Positions 24,096-34,313 of a stretch of DNA of 64,000 nt are shown one piece after another (positions within the stretch are counted from its first letter, which is position 1; each line of letters opens with the position of its first letter). Both the position numbers and the translations under genes were made by a program. Under the pieces are notes generated by a model, which was given only the letters and a program-made list of their open reading frames with translations, was not told the DNA's origin and made no database searches. Origin of the DNA: Streptomyces bungoensis (lineage in GTDB: Bacteria; Actinomycetota; Actinomycetes; Streptomycetales; Streptomycetaceae); the NCBI RefSeq assembly GCF_001514215.1, contig NZ_KQ948851.1, positions 898,184-962,183 on the forward strand, written 5' to 3'.

Positions 24096-25352
24096 ATGCG
24101 GCGGACGGACCCGGAAGGCCACGGCCCCGTCCGCTACGGGCCGCCGCTGCCCGGCGACGGCCTCCCCGTCCTCCCGGAACTCGCCGCCCACCTGGCCGCC
24201 GCCGCGAGCCGCGCCGAGCCCCAGCCCGTGGGCGGCACGCCGGCCCTGCTGGAGGCGGCCTGCGGCTACTGGACCCGGCGCGGACTGCCCTGCGTCCCCG
24301 ACCGGGTGGCCGCGGGCCCCGGCGCCCCCGCCCTGCTGCTCGCCCTGACCGCCGCGCTCGCCACGGACGGCGGCGACGTGCTCGTACCCCGCCCGTGCGC
24401 CGTCTGGTGGGCGCCCTACGCCCGGCTGCTCGGCAGACCCGTCTACCACGTGCCGACGCAGGCCGAGAGCGGCGGCGTCCCCGACCCGTACGCCCTGCTG
24501 GAGACCGTGCGCCGGGTCCGGGCCGAAGGCGGTGATCCCCGGCTGCTGGTGCTGTCCGTCGCCGACGACCCCACCGCCACCGTCGCCCCGCCCGAACTGC
24601 TGCACGAGACCCTCGAGGCGGCCACCGCCGAGGGCCTCCACCTGGTCAGCGACGAGACCTGGCGCGACACCGTGCACGACCCGCACGGGACCGTGCTGCT
24701 CAGCCCGGCCGAGATGCTGCCCGACCGGGTCACCGTCGTCACCGACCTGGCGGGCGCCCTGCTGCCGGCCGGGTGGCCCGCCGCCGTCGCCCGTTTCCCG
24801 TCCGGCGGGACCGGGGAGCGGCTGCACGCGCGCGTGCTCGACATCCTGACCGCGCTCGACGCCCGCATCGCCGCCCCGGTCGCCGCCGCGGCCGGGTACG
24901 CGCTCGACGAACCCGAACCCGTCACCGAGCGCCGCGAGGCCGCCGTACGCCTGCACGCGCGCGTGGCCGCCGCCGTGCACGCCGCGGTCGTCGGCGCCGG
25001 CGCCCTCGCCCGGCCCCCGCAGGCCGGCCGCCACCTGTACGCCGACCTCGGCCCGCTGCGCGAAGCGCTCGCCGCACGGGGCGTCGGCGACGCCCAGGAA
25101 CTGGAGGACCACCTCGGCGCCCGGCTCGGCATGCCCGCGCCCGGCGGCCACCGCTTCGGCGACGACCTCGCGGCGCTGCGCGTCCGGCTGTCCACGGGCG
25201 CCCTGCTGGGCGGCGCGGACGAGGAGCGCACGGAATCCCTCACGTCACCCTCGCCGTTGGAACTGCCGCACGTGCACCGCGCGTTGGTGTCCTTGAGGTC
25301 GGTCTTCGACGATCTCCGCGACGACGCTCAGCGATGGGAGTCTCCTCGATGA
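24096..25352 (+). CDS. Class I/II aminotransferase-fold protein lacking the PLP lysine
   Basis: This 418-residue protein aligns by eye with PLP fold-type I aminotransferases. It has GGTPALLEAACGYWTRRGLP, AAGPGAPALLLALTAALA, the aspartate block LVSDETWRDTVHDPH and a C-terminal FGDDLAALRVRLSTG with the usual carboxylate-binding Arg. Where SLSKxxxxPGWRxG is expected it reads VVTDLAGALLPAGWPAAVAR, so the Schiff-base lysine is missing. The whole protein contains no lysine. NPTG is also changed (DDPTATVAPPE). It is therefore probably not an active transaminase and may bind a ligand or partner. ATG 24096 is behind GGAGGC; the stop overlaps the next gene. Confidence 0.75.
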   Translation: MRRTDPEGHGPVRYGPPLPGDGLPVLPELAAHLAAAASRAEPQPVGGTPALLEAACGYWTRRGLPCVPDRVAAGPGAPALLLALTAALATDGGDVLVPRPCAVWWAPYARLLGRPVYHVPTQAESGGVPDPYALLETVRRVRAEGGDPRLLVLSVADDPTATVAPPELLHETLEAATAEGLHLVSDETWRDTVHDPHGTVLLSPAEMLPDRVTVVTDLAGALLPAGWPAAVARFPSGGTGERLHARVLDILTALDARIAAPVAAAAGYALDEPEPVTERREAAVRLHARVAAAVHAAVVGAGALARPPQAGRHLYADLGPLREALAARGVGDAQELEDHLGARLGMPAPGGHRFGDDLAALRVRLSTGALLGGADEERTESLTSPSPLELPHVHRALVSLRSVFDDLRDDAQRWESPR

Positions 25353-26446
25353 CGCAGCAGACGCACGAGCCCGGATCCGCCGCCGCGCCCACCGCCCCGA
25401 CCACCGCCGCGCTCACCGCCACGTCCGCCACCGCGGCCGGCGCCCCGGCCGCCCGGGACCCCCGTGCCGCCCCCAGCCCGCCGCTGGCCGAGCCCCGCCG
25501 GCTCGGCGAACACCGGGTGTGGCCGCGGACGTTCCACGACCGGCTCACCGCGCCCCTGCCCGGCTTCAAGGCGCTCGCCCGGTTCGCCCGCGAGGGCGCC
25601 GTGCGCCCCGGCCCGGAAGGCCTCGCCGACGTCTCCCGGCTGCCGTACGAGCCCGGACCGCTGCCCCGCGTCAATGCCCGCACCCTCGCCGTCACCTGGG
25701 CGGGGCACGCCAGTTGGGTGGTCCGGGCCGGCGGCCTGACCGTCCTGACCGACCCCGTCTGGTCCCGCCGCATCCTCGGCACCCCGGCCCGGATCACGCC
25801 CGTCGGCGTCGCCTGGGAGGACCTGCCGCGCGTCGACGCGGTCGTCATCAGCCACAACCACTACGACCACCTGGACGCGCCCACGCTGCGCCGACTCCCG
25901 CGCGACACACCGGTGTTCGTGCCCGCCGGGCTCGGCCGCTGGTTCCGGCGGCGCGAGTTCACCCGCATCACCGAGCTGGACTGGTGGGAGGGCGCCGAAC
26001 TGTCCGGCGTGCGCTTCGACTTCGTGCCCGCCCACCACTGGTCCAAGCGCACCCTCACCGACACCTGCCACAGCCTCTGGGGCGGCTGGGTCCTCACCGC
26101 TCCCGACGGGCAGCGCCTCTACTTCGCCGGTGACACCGGCTACGGCCACTGGTTCTCCCGCATCGGCCGCCGCTACCCCGGCATCGACCTCGCCCTCATG
26201 CCCATCGGCGCCTACGACCCCCGCTGGTGGCTCAGCGACGTCCACTGCGACCCGGAGGAGGCCGTCCAGGCCACCCTGGACCTGGGCGCGCGCAGGATGG
26301 CGCCGATGCACTGGGGCACGTTCATCCTGTCGGCCGAGCCCGTCCTGGAACCGCTGACCCGGGTGCGGGCGGCCTGGGAGAAGGCGGGGCTGGACAGCGA
26401 CGACCTGTGGGACCTCCCGGTGGGCGCGTCGAGGGTGCTGGACTGA
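25349..26446 (+). CDS. Metallo-beta-lactamase-fold hydrolase (NAPE-PLD/UlaG-like)
   Basis: This 365-residue protein has an Ala/Thr/Pro-rich N-terminal 50 residues and then an MBL domain: VTWAGHASWVVRAGGLTVLT, the metal motif SHNHYDHLDAPT (HxHxDH), FVPAHHWSKRTLTDT, YFAGDTGYGHWF and MAPMHWGTFILS. This matches N-acylphosphatidylethanolamine phospholipase D-like and lactonase-like cytosolic enzymes. Substrate unknown. ATG 25349 overlaps the preceding stop (ATGA), with GGGAG eight bases upstream. An in-frame ATG at 25334 would add five residues. Confidence 0.85.
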   Translation: MTQQTHEPGSAAAPTAPTTAALTATSATAAGAPAARDPRAAPSPPLAEPRRLGEHRVWPRTFHDRLTAPLPGFKALARFAREGAVRPGPEGLADVSRLPYEPGPLPRVNARTLAVTWAGHASWVVRAGGLTVLTDPVWSRRILGTPARITPVGVAWEDLPRVDAVVISHNHYDHLDAPTLRRLPRDTPVFVPAGLGRWFRRREFTRITELDWWEGAELSGVRFDFVPAHHWSKRTLTDTCHSLWGGWVLTAPDGQRLYFAGDTGYGHWFSRIGRRYPGIDLALMPIGAYDPRWWLSDVHCDPEEAVQATLDLGARRMAPMHWGTFILSAEPVLEPLTRVRAAWEKAGLDSDDLWDLPVGASRVLD

Positions 26447-26474
26447 ACCGGGCGCCCCGCCCACGGGCGGGCCG

Positions 26475-27107
26475 TCACCGCATCCGCCGCACCAGACCCG
26501 GTACGACGCTGATCAGGACCGTCAGCCCCACCGCCACGAGCACGCCCTCCCACGGCTCCGGGAACAGGGAACCGCCCAGGATCCCGATCATCTGGTACGT
26601 CGCCGCCCACGCCAGGCACGCCGGGAAGTTGCCCCGGGAGAACCGCCGCAGCGGCCACTCGGCCAGCAGACAGGCCAGCATCACCGGTATCCGCCCCGCG
26701 GGCACCAGCCGGGACAGCACCAGCACGGCGACGTTGTGGTCCGCCAGCTTCCCCTGCGCCTGCTCCAGCCGCTCCTGAGGTGCCCGGGAGCGGATCGCCT
26801 CCAGCCAGCGCGAGCCGTTCTTCGACCGCAGCCCGCGCCGCCCCAGCCAGTACAGCGCCGCGTCCCCGAGGAAGGCCGCCGCGGACGCGGTCACGAACAC
26901 CAGCGCCAGCGAGAACGGCGCCGTCTGATGGAACGCCACCACCGCCGCCGTACTCACCAGCGCCCCGGTCGGCACCACCGGCACCAGCGCCCCGATCAGC
27001 ACCAGGAGGAAGAGCGAGGGACAGCCCAGCGCCTGCTGCGTGGACGCCGCCGGCAGGCTCCGCACCGACGCGGCGGCCAGCGCGGCCGCCTCCGGGAGCC
27101 ATCTCAC
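26475..27107 (-). CDS. DedA family membrane protein
   Basis: This 210-residue protein has four or more hydrophobic segments and the DedA-type landmarks FLGDAALYWLGRRGLRSKNG and VLVLSRLVPAGRIPVMLACL, the latter with the conserved Arg and Pro-Gly/Arg turn. DedA proteins are thought to flip lipids or move protons and so support membrane homeostasis. GTG 27107 overlaps the stop of the upstream MBL gene (GTGA), so the two are co-translated. Confidence 0.82.
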   Translation of the reverse strand: MRWLPEAAALAAASVRSLPAASTQQALGCPSLFLLVLIGALVPVVPTGALVSTAAVVAFHQTAPFSLALVFVTASAAAFLGDAALYWLGRRGLRSKNGSRWLEAIRSRAPQERLEQAQGKLADHNVAVLVLSRLVPAGRIPVMLACLLAEWPLRRFSRGNFPACLAWAATYQMIGILGGSLFPEPWEGVLVAVGLTVLISVVPGLVRRMR

Positions 27108-27871
27108 CGCGCGACCTCCGGCCGTATGCTCTCGCCGTGCCGCAGCCGGTGCACGGCCACCCGCGGCGCGGCCACCGCCGCCAGGCGGACGAACTCGTCG
27201 CCGGGCGCGTGGAACTCGTGGGGGCGGACGGCGTCCATGCCGATCGGCCAGTACGTCCCGTAGTGCACCGGCACCGCAGCGCGCGGCGCCAGCCGGGCCA
27301 GCGCCCGGGCCGCCCGCCCGGCGTCCAGATGGCCCTCCCCGAGGTACGGGCCCCAGCCGCCCACCGGCAGCAGCGCCACGTCCACCGGCCCGACCTGCTC
27401 GGCCATGCCGTCGAACAGGCCCGTGTCGCCCGCGAAGTAGGTGCGCGCCTCCCCCTCGACGACGTACCCGAGGGCGGGGGAGCGGTGCGGGCCGACCGGC
27501 AGCCGCCGCCCGTCGTGCAGCGCGGGCACCACCCGGACCGCGACGTCCCCGACCCGCACCCGGTCCCCGGGGGCCACCTCGGTGATCTCCAGGTGCCGCA
27601 GCCGGCGCAGCCCGGGTACCGCCCGGAGCGCGCCCCGGGGCACGACCAGGCGCGTGCCCGGCGCGAGGGCGCGCAGCGAGGGCAGGTGCAGGTGGTCGGC
27701 GTGCAGGTGCGAGACGAGCGCCAGGTCCGCGCGGTGGGCCTCGGCAGGGGGTGTCGCGCCCCGCCGCCGGCGCAGGTGCGCCAGCCTGCGGGCGAACAGC
27801 GGATCGGTCAGCACGCGTACGTTCGAGTCCTCCAGCGTGCAGGTGGCGTGACCCCACCAGGTGATCTCCAC
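27104..27871 (-). CDS. Metallo-beta-lactamase-fold hydrolase (UlaG-like)
   Basis: This 255-residue protein begins EITWWGHATCTLEDSNVRVL and carries the metal motif LVSHLHADHLHLPSLRAL, ARTYFAGDTGLFDG and VPVHYGTYWP. It is a compact L-ascorbate-6-phosphate-lactonase-like (UlaG) MBL protein, with a true substrate that cannot be named. GTG 27871 follows GAAGGAGTACCG. It is the first gene of a two-gene unit with dedA and converges on another MBL gene. Confidence 0.85.
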   Translation of the reverse strand: MEITWWGHATCTLEDSNVRVLTDPLFARRLAHLRRRRGATPPAEAHRADLALVSHLHADHLHLPSLRALAPGTRLVVPRGALRAVPGLRRLRHLEITEVAPGDRVRVGDVAVRVVPALHDGRRLPVGPHRSPALGYVVEGEARTYFAGDTGLFDGMAEQVGPVDVALLPVGGWGPYLGEGHLDAGRAARALARLAPRAAVPVHYGTYWPIGMDAVRPHEFHAPGDEFVRLAAVAAPRVAVHRLRHGESIRPEVAR

Positions 27872-27961
27872 CGGTACTCCTTCGCCTCCTTCACGCGACT
27901 CCCCCGAAGCCTACGGGCAGGAGTAGGGTCTGCGACGAAACCCGGAGGTGAGGGGGACGCC

Positions 27962-28393
27962 ATGGGACAGCTGCGGGGTGCCTCCGGCGGGCTCGCGCCG
28001 GTACGGGTGACCGCCATCGCGAGTCTGACACCTCTCGAGGAGCTGGAGGCCGAGCCCTTCCTGGTGGACTCCCGCAGCCAGCACGCCATGTGCGCGAAGT
28101 GGGCCGCCGAGCGCGGCTACGTCGTCGCGCGGGAACTCCTCGTCGGTGGCCTGCGGTTCGACCACTGCGCGCTGTGGGACGGGGTCCGGCCGGGCGTCGA
28201 CGTGTTCGTGGCCCCGAGCCTGCGGGTGCTCGAACGCGCCCTGTCCTCGGTGGAGGAGTTCACCGCCGAGTGCGCGCGGCGCGGAGTCCGCGTGGAGACG
28301 GTGGGGCGCGCCGAGCCGTCGTACGACGCGCAGATGAAGGCCCGGGTCCACCGTCGGCTGTCCATGCCGACCGCCGGCTACGACGGCCGCTGA
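27962..28393 (+). CDS. Resolvase N-terminal-like domain protein
   Basis: This 143-residue protein keeps several serine-recombinase N-terminal features. DSRSQHAMCAKWAAERGYVV resembles the usual SxxxQxxxCrxxAexxGYxvv, LRFDHCALWDGVRPGVDVFV resembles the RPaLxxLlxxvraGxvDvvv block, and LSSVEEFTAECARRGVRVET resembles the last helix and strand. The usual YxRVSxxxQ start is altered (AIASLTPLEELEAEP), so the catalytic Arg appears lost, and no DNA-binding domain follows. It is therefore unlikely to recombine DNA. Conserved in streptomycetes as far as I recall; function unknown. ATG 27962 follows GGAGGTGAGGGG. Confidence 0.6.
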   Translation: MGQLRGASGGLAPVRVTAIASLTPLEELEAEPFLVDSRSQHAMCAKWAAERGYVVARELLVGGLRFDHCALWDGVRPGVDVFVAPSLRVLERALSSVEEFTAECARRGVRVETVGRAEPSYDAQMKARVHRRLSMPTAGYDGR

Positions 28394-28660
28394 CCGCCTC
28401 CGGCGGATCGGCGCCACGGAGCCGCGGTCCGGCGCCACCGGTACGCGCGGTCCGGCACCGCCGGTACGCGTCGCGGCGGTCGCCCGCCACCGCGACGGGC
28501 CGGGAGGAGCGGCCGGAGCAGCGGCCGGCAGGGCCGGGCGCATGGGGGCCGGCCGAGGCGTGAAGCGTCCGATGGCGAGTGGGCCGCGCGGCGCGTGGGG
28601 TGCGAGGGGGCGGGCAAGCCGACCGCGTCCGCCAGGCCGATCGGGCCGTATGACAAGGTG
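28394..28660. other. 267-bp gap with no gene seen
   Basis: The gap contains GC-rich sequence with short inverted copies around CCGGTACGCG (28439 and 28465 region) and CCGGCCG, but no supported gene or promoter. Confidence 0.3.
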
Positions 28661-30790
28661 ATGGGCGGCCCGCGACGCGAGCGGGTCGGGACGCGAGGTG
28701 TGCGGGGCGTGGTGGACGTGCGGTGGCGGCGGGTGGCCCTCCAGATCGGCCGGAGCGTCACGGTGTGGGCGGTCTCCACGGTCACCATGCTGCTGCTCGC
28801 CGGCCTCCTGCCCGACTTCCGGCTCCAGTCCCCGAACGGCGACAGCGCCACCCGCATAGCCGTCACCGCGGCCTGCGGCGCCGGGGCCTTCGGCGTGCTG
28901 TCGGCCGTGGTGTGGCCGGTCCTGGTCCGGCTGCTGCTGCTCGTCCCCGCCCTCGTGCTCGGCCTGCTGGTCTTCTTCCTCAACGGCTCCCTGCTGCTGC
29001 TCGCCCTGCGCGTCAACCCGTCCGGCCGGCCCGAAGCCGCCCCGGAGACCGCGGTCATCGTGGCCGCCGTGATGTCCGCCGTCGCCTCCGCCACCGGCGC
29101 CACCCTCGCCGTGCGCGACGACGACGCCTACCGCCGCCGCCTGCTCCGGCTCGCCGACCGCCGCCGAAGATCCGTACCGCCCTGTCCGGACACGCCCGGC
29201 CTGGTCTGCGTCCAGCTCGACGGCGTCGGCCACGACGTCCTCACCGCGGCCGTCCGCAAGGGCCTCATGCCGACCGTGGCCCGCTGGCTGGCGACGGCCG
29301 ACGGCATGCGGCCGACCCACCGGCTCACCCCCTGGCGGACCGACTGGTCCAGCCAGACCGGCGCCAGCCAGCTCGGCATCCTGCACGGCAGCACCTTCGA
29401 CGTGCCCGCCTTCCGCTGGTACGAGAAGGACCGCGGCGAGGTCATGGTGTGCAACCGGCCGACGAGCGCCGCCGAACTGCAGCGCCGCGCCACCGCCCGC
29501 ACGGGCGACGGCGGACTGCTCGCCGTCGACGGCGCCAGCCGCGGCAACCTGTTCAGCGGCGGCGCCGGCGAACAGGCCCTCGTGCTGTCCATCGCCACCC
29601 GCCGCCGCGGCCGGGAGAACCGCTCCCGGGCCGGCTACTTCGCCTACTTCTCCGACCCCGCCAACGCGGTGCGCACCGCCCTGTCCTTCATGGCCGAGGT
29701 CGTCCGCGAGATCGTCCAGTCCGTCCGCGCCCGCCTGCGCGGGCAGCGGCCCCGCGTCGGCCGCGGCGGCCTCTACCCGCTTGTGCGCGCCTTCGCCACC
29801 GTCGTCGAACGGGACGTCGTCGTCACCGCCGTGATGGGCGACCTGCTCGCCGGCCGCGCCGCCGTCTACGCCGACCTCGTCGCCTACGACGAGGTCGCCC
29901 ACCACTCCGGGCCGCACAGCCGGGACGCCGAGCAGGTCCTGCGGCGCCTCGACCGGTCGATCGCCCTCATCGAGAAGGCCGCCGAGCACGCCCCGCGCCC
30001 CTACCACCTGGTCGTCCTGTCCGACCACGGCCAGAGCCCCGGTGAGACCTTCCGCGCCCGTTACGGCCTCACCCTCGCCGACCTCGTCCGGGCCGGCTGC
30101 GGACTGCCCGTGCCGCGCCGGGCGGAGCGGACCCGCAGCGGCGCCGAGGCCCGCGCCGCGGTCCGGGCGGCTCTCGGCCGCCCCGTCGACGAGAGCCCGC
30201 CGCGCGACTCGGAGCCGATCGTGCTGGCCTCCGGCAACCTCGGCCTCATCTCCTTCCCGGACGTGCGCCACCGCATGACCAAGGAGGAGATCGACGCCCG
30301 CCACCCCGCCCTGCTCGGCACCCTCGCCAACCACCCCGGCATCGGTTTCCTGCTGGTGCGCAGCGAGCAGCACGACGGCGTGGTACTCGGCCCCCACGGC
30401 ACCGAGATACCGCTGGCCCGGCTGGACGAGGAGCCCGGCCCGCTGGCCGCCTTCGGCCCCGGCGCCGCCGACGCGGTCCGCCGCACGCACGGCTTCCCGC
30501 ACACCGCCGACATCATGGTCAACTCCTTCCACGACCCCGCCGACGGCGAAGTCCTCGCCTTCGAGGAGCAGATCGGCTCCCACGGCGGCCTCGGCGGCGC
30601 CCAGTCCCGCCCGTTCCTGCTCTCCCCGCTCACCCTGTCCCCGCCGGCCGGGGACGGCGCGGAGCCGGCCGGCGCCGAACACGTGCACCGCGTCCTGCGC
30701 GGCTGGCTCGACGAACTGCACGGACCGCAGGTGCCGCTCACCGCGGACGCGAGGGAGGAGGGCACGGAGGAGGGGGAGCGGGCCGCCTGA
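28661..30790 (+). CDS. Membrane protein with N-terminal holin-like segments and a phosphodiesterase-superfamily domain
   Basis: This 709-residue protein starts with a four-helix membrane region (about 25-150; VTVWAVSTVTMLLLAGLLPD, LVRLLLLVPALVLGLLVFFL, ETAVIVAAVMSAVASATGAT) like the small PF04020-type phage-holin family. Residues about 180-690 resemble a type I phosphodiesterase/alkaline-phosphatase-superfamily domain, with LVCVQLDGVGHDVL (metal Asp), DLVAYDEVAHHSGPHSRD and HLVVLSDHGQSPGETFRARY (SDHG metal motif), then a late QIGSHGGLGG His. It may act on a phospho-lipid or cell-wall phosphate, which is unproven. ATG 28661 is chosen; GTG 28658 is adjacent. The C-terminus is acidic and unstructured. 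Confidence 0.75.
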   Translation: MGGPRRERVGTRGVRGVVDVRWRRVALQIGRSVTVWAVSTVTMLLLAGLLPDFRLQSPNGDSATRIAVTAACGAGAFGVLSAVVWPVLVRLLLLVPALVLGLLVFFLNGSLLLLALRVNPSGRPEAAPETAVIVAAVMSAVASATGATLAVRDDDAYRRRLLRLADRRRRSVPPCPDTPGLVCVQLDGVGHDVLTAAVRKGLMPTVARWLATADGMRPTHRLTPWRTDWSSQTGASQLGILHGSTFDVPAFRWYEKDRGEVMVCNRPTSAAELQRRATARTGDGGLLAVDGASRGNLFSGGAGEQALVLSIATRRRGRENRSRAGYFAYFSDPANAVRTALSFMAEVVREIVQSVRARLRGQRPRVGRGGLYPLVRAFATVVERDVVVTAVMGDLLAGRAAVYADLVAYDEVAHHSGPHSRDAEQVLRRLDRSIALIEKAAEHAPRPYHLVVLSDHGQSPGETFRARYGLTLADLVRAGCGLPVPRRAERTRSGAEARAAVRAALGRPVDESPPRDSEPIVLASGNLGLISFPDVRHRMTKEEIDARHPALLGTLANHPGIGFLLVRSEQHDGVVLGPHGTEIPLARLDEEPGPLAAFGPGAADAVRRTHGFPHTADIMVNSFHDPADGEVLAFEEQIGSHGGLGGAQSRPFLLSPLTLSPPAGDGAEPAGAEHVHRVLRGWLDELHGPQVPLTADAREEGTEEGERAA

Positions 30791-30817
30791 CGGGAGGGCC
30801 GGGCGGTCGCCTCCCGT
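30790..30817. terminator. Hairpin after the membrane phosphodiesterase gene
   Basis: ACGGGAGG (30790-30797) pairs with CCTCCCGT (30810-30817) around a 12-nt loop directly after the stop codon. Confidence 0.45.
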
Positions 30818-30915
30818 TCACCTCGCGTGGCCCGGTCTTCAGGGTGCGGCGCGCCCGGATGTGATCGGATGGGACGCGGAACCCGAACACTCGGACCCAT
30901 GTGAAAGGAACAGCC

Positions 30916-31341
30916 GTGGCAACCACGCGCACCGCGCACACCGTCTGGGAAGGCAACCTGCTCGAGGGCAACGGCGTCGTCACCTTCGACTCCTCCGGCA
31001 TCGGCCAGCAGCCGGTGTCGTGGCCGTCGCGCGCCGAGCAGGCGAACGGCAAGACCAGCCCGGAGGAGCTGATCGCCGCCGCCCACTCCAGCTGCTTCTC
31101 CATGGCCCTCTCGCACGGCCTGGCCGGCGCCGGCACCCCGCCCACCCGCCTGGAGACCAAGGCCGACGTCACCTTCCAGCCGGGTGAGGGCATCACCGGC
31201 ATCCACCTCACCGTCCGCGGCGAGGTGCCCGGGCTGGACGCGGACACCTTCCGGTCCGCGGCCGAGGACGCGAAGAAGAACTGCCCGGTCAGCCAGGCCC
31301 TGACCGGCACCACCATCACCCTGACGGCCGAGCTGGCCTGA
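30916..31341 (+). CDS. OsmC family peroxidase
   Basis: This 141-residue protein is an OsmC-type thiol peroxidase that reduces organic hydroperoxides. It starts [19 protein letters not shown], has [19 protein letters not shown] with the peroxidatic Cys, and [19 protein letters not shown] with the resolving Cys. GTG 30916 follows AAAGGAAC and fits the conserved N-terminus; an earlier in-frame GTG at 30901 lacks a ribosome site. Confidence 0.9.
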   Translation: MATTRTAHTVWEGNLLEGNGVVTFDSSGIGQQPVSWPSRAEQANGKTSPEELIAAAHSSCFSMALSHGLAGAGTPPTRLETKADVTFQPGEGITGIHLTVRGEVPGLDADTFRSAAEDAKKNCPVSQALTGTTITLTAELA

Positions 31342-31357
31342 CCCCGCCGCGCCGCAC

Positions 31358-31392
31358 CGGTGCCGCGTTCCCGGCGAGGGGGCGCGGCACCG
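31358..31392. terminator. Perfect 10-bp GC stem after osmC
   Basis: CGGTGCCGCG (31358-31367) pairs with CGCGGCACCG (31383-31392) around a 15-nt loop, 16 bp after the OsmC-family stop codon. Confidence 0.6.
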
Positions 31393-31483
31393 CCGTTTCC
31401 GGGGAACCCCTATAGGTGACAGCGCCGTACGCACGTTGTGTGCTGGGAGGGCGGCAGGCGCCCTGCGGGAAAGGGGACGGACC

Positions 31484-33364
<1,881 letters not shown>

Positions 33365-33382
33365 CGGGCGGCCTCCGCGCGG

Positions 33383-34246
33383 TCACAGGTTCTCGCGGTA
33401 CTCCCGCAGGATCTTCTCGGTGCGCCGTGCCGAGGCCGACCGCGCCGTCATGTGGTCCAGCACCTCCAGGTGGGCGGCGACCTCCCGGCGCGAGTCCAGG
33501 TACAGCGCGCCGGTGAGGTACTCGGTGAACACCATGTCCGGCAGCTCCGGTTCGGCGAACCGGAACAGCGTGAACGGCGCGTACGTCCCCGGGTGCGGGC
33601 CCGCCGCGAACTCGGCGACCTGCAGCGTGACCCGGTCGCGAGCGGCGTACTCCAGCAGCTTGTCCAGCTGGTCGCGCATCACCTCGGGACGCTCGCTCAC
33701 CGGACGCCTCAGCACCGTCTCGTCCATGATCACCCACAGGTGCGGCGGGTCGTCCCGCTCCAGCAGCCGCTGCCGCTCCATGCGCAGCGAGACATGCCGT
33801 TCGATCGCCTCCGGGCCGGCCTGCCCGATCGTCCCGGCCTCCATCACCGCGCGCGCGTACGCCTCGGTCTGCAGCAGGCCGGGCACGAAGTGCGGTTCGT
33901 AGGAGCGGAGGATCCGGGCGGCGCCCTCCAGGCTCACGTACAGGCTGAACCACTCGGGCAGCACGTCGTGGAACCGCTGCCACCAGCCCGGCTGGTTCGC
34001 CTCCTCGGCCAGCCGCACGAACGTGCCGGCCTCGTCCTCGGCCACCCCGTAGGTGGACAGCAGCACCTGCACGTAGGGGATCTTCAGCGCGACCTCGGCC
34101 ATCTCCATCCGCCGCACGGTCGCCGACGCCACCCGCAGCACCCGGGCGGCCTCCTCCCGGCTCAGCCCCGCGGCCTCCCGCAGCTCCTGGAGCCGTTTGC
34201 CGAGCACCACCTGACCCACCGTGGGCGCAGCCCGCCGCTCACTCAC
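33383..34246 (-). CDS. XRE-family regulator with DUF5753 domain
   Basis: This 287-residue protein has an N-terminal helix-turn-helix (about 15-70: LGKRLQELREAAGLSREEAA, VLRVASATVRRMEMAEVALK) and a C-terminal DUF5753 ligand/partner domain (FVPGLLQTEAYARAVMEAG, LWVIMDETVLRRPVSERPEV, VTLQVAEFAAGPHPGTYAPF). Such regulators are abundant in Streptomyces and usually sit next to a small DUF397 gene. No DUF397 gene is seen here. GTG 34246 follows GGGGAGGC. It converges with dnaK, 18 bp between stops. Confidence 0.88.
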   Translation of the reverse strand: MSERRAAPTVGQVVLGKRLQELREAAGLSREEAARVLRVASATVRRMEMAEVALKIPYVQVLLSTYGVAEDEAGTFVRLAEEANQPGWWQRFHDVLPEWFSLYVSLEGAARILRSYEPHFVPGLLQTEAYARAVMEAGTIGQAGPEAIERHVSLRMERQRLLERDDPPHLWVIMDETVLRRPVSERPEVMRDQLDKLLEYAARDRVTLQVAEFAAGPHPGTYAPFTLFRFAEPELPDMVFTEYLTGALYLDSRREVAAHLEVLDHMTARSASARRTEKILREYRENL

Positions 34247-34313
34247 GCCACGCCTCCCCTACGCACCGCCGATCTCTGCTGGCAGTGTGTCACGAGACCC
34301 GCCTGTCGCACAC

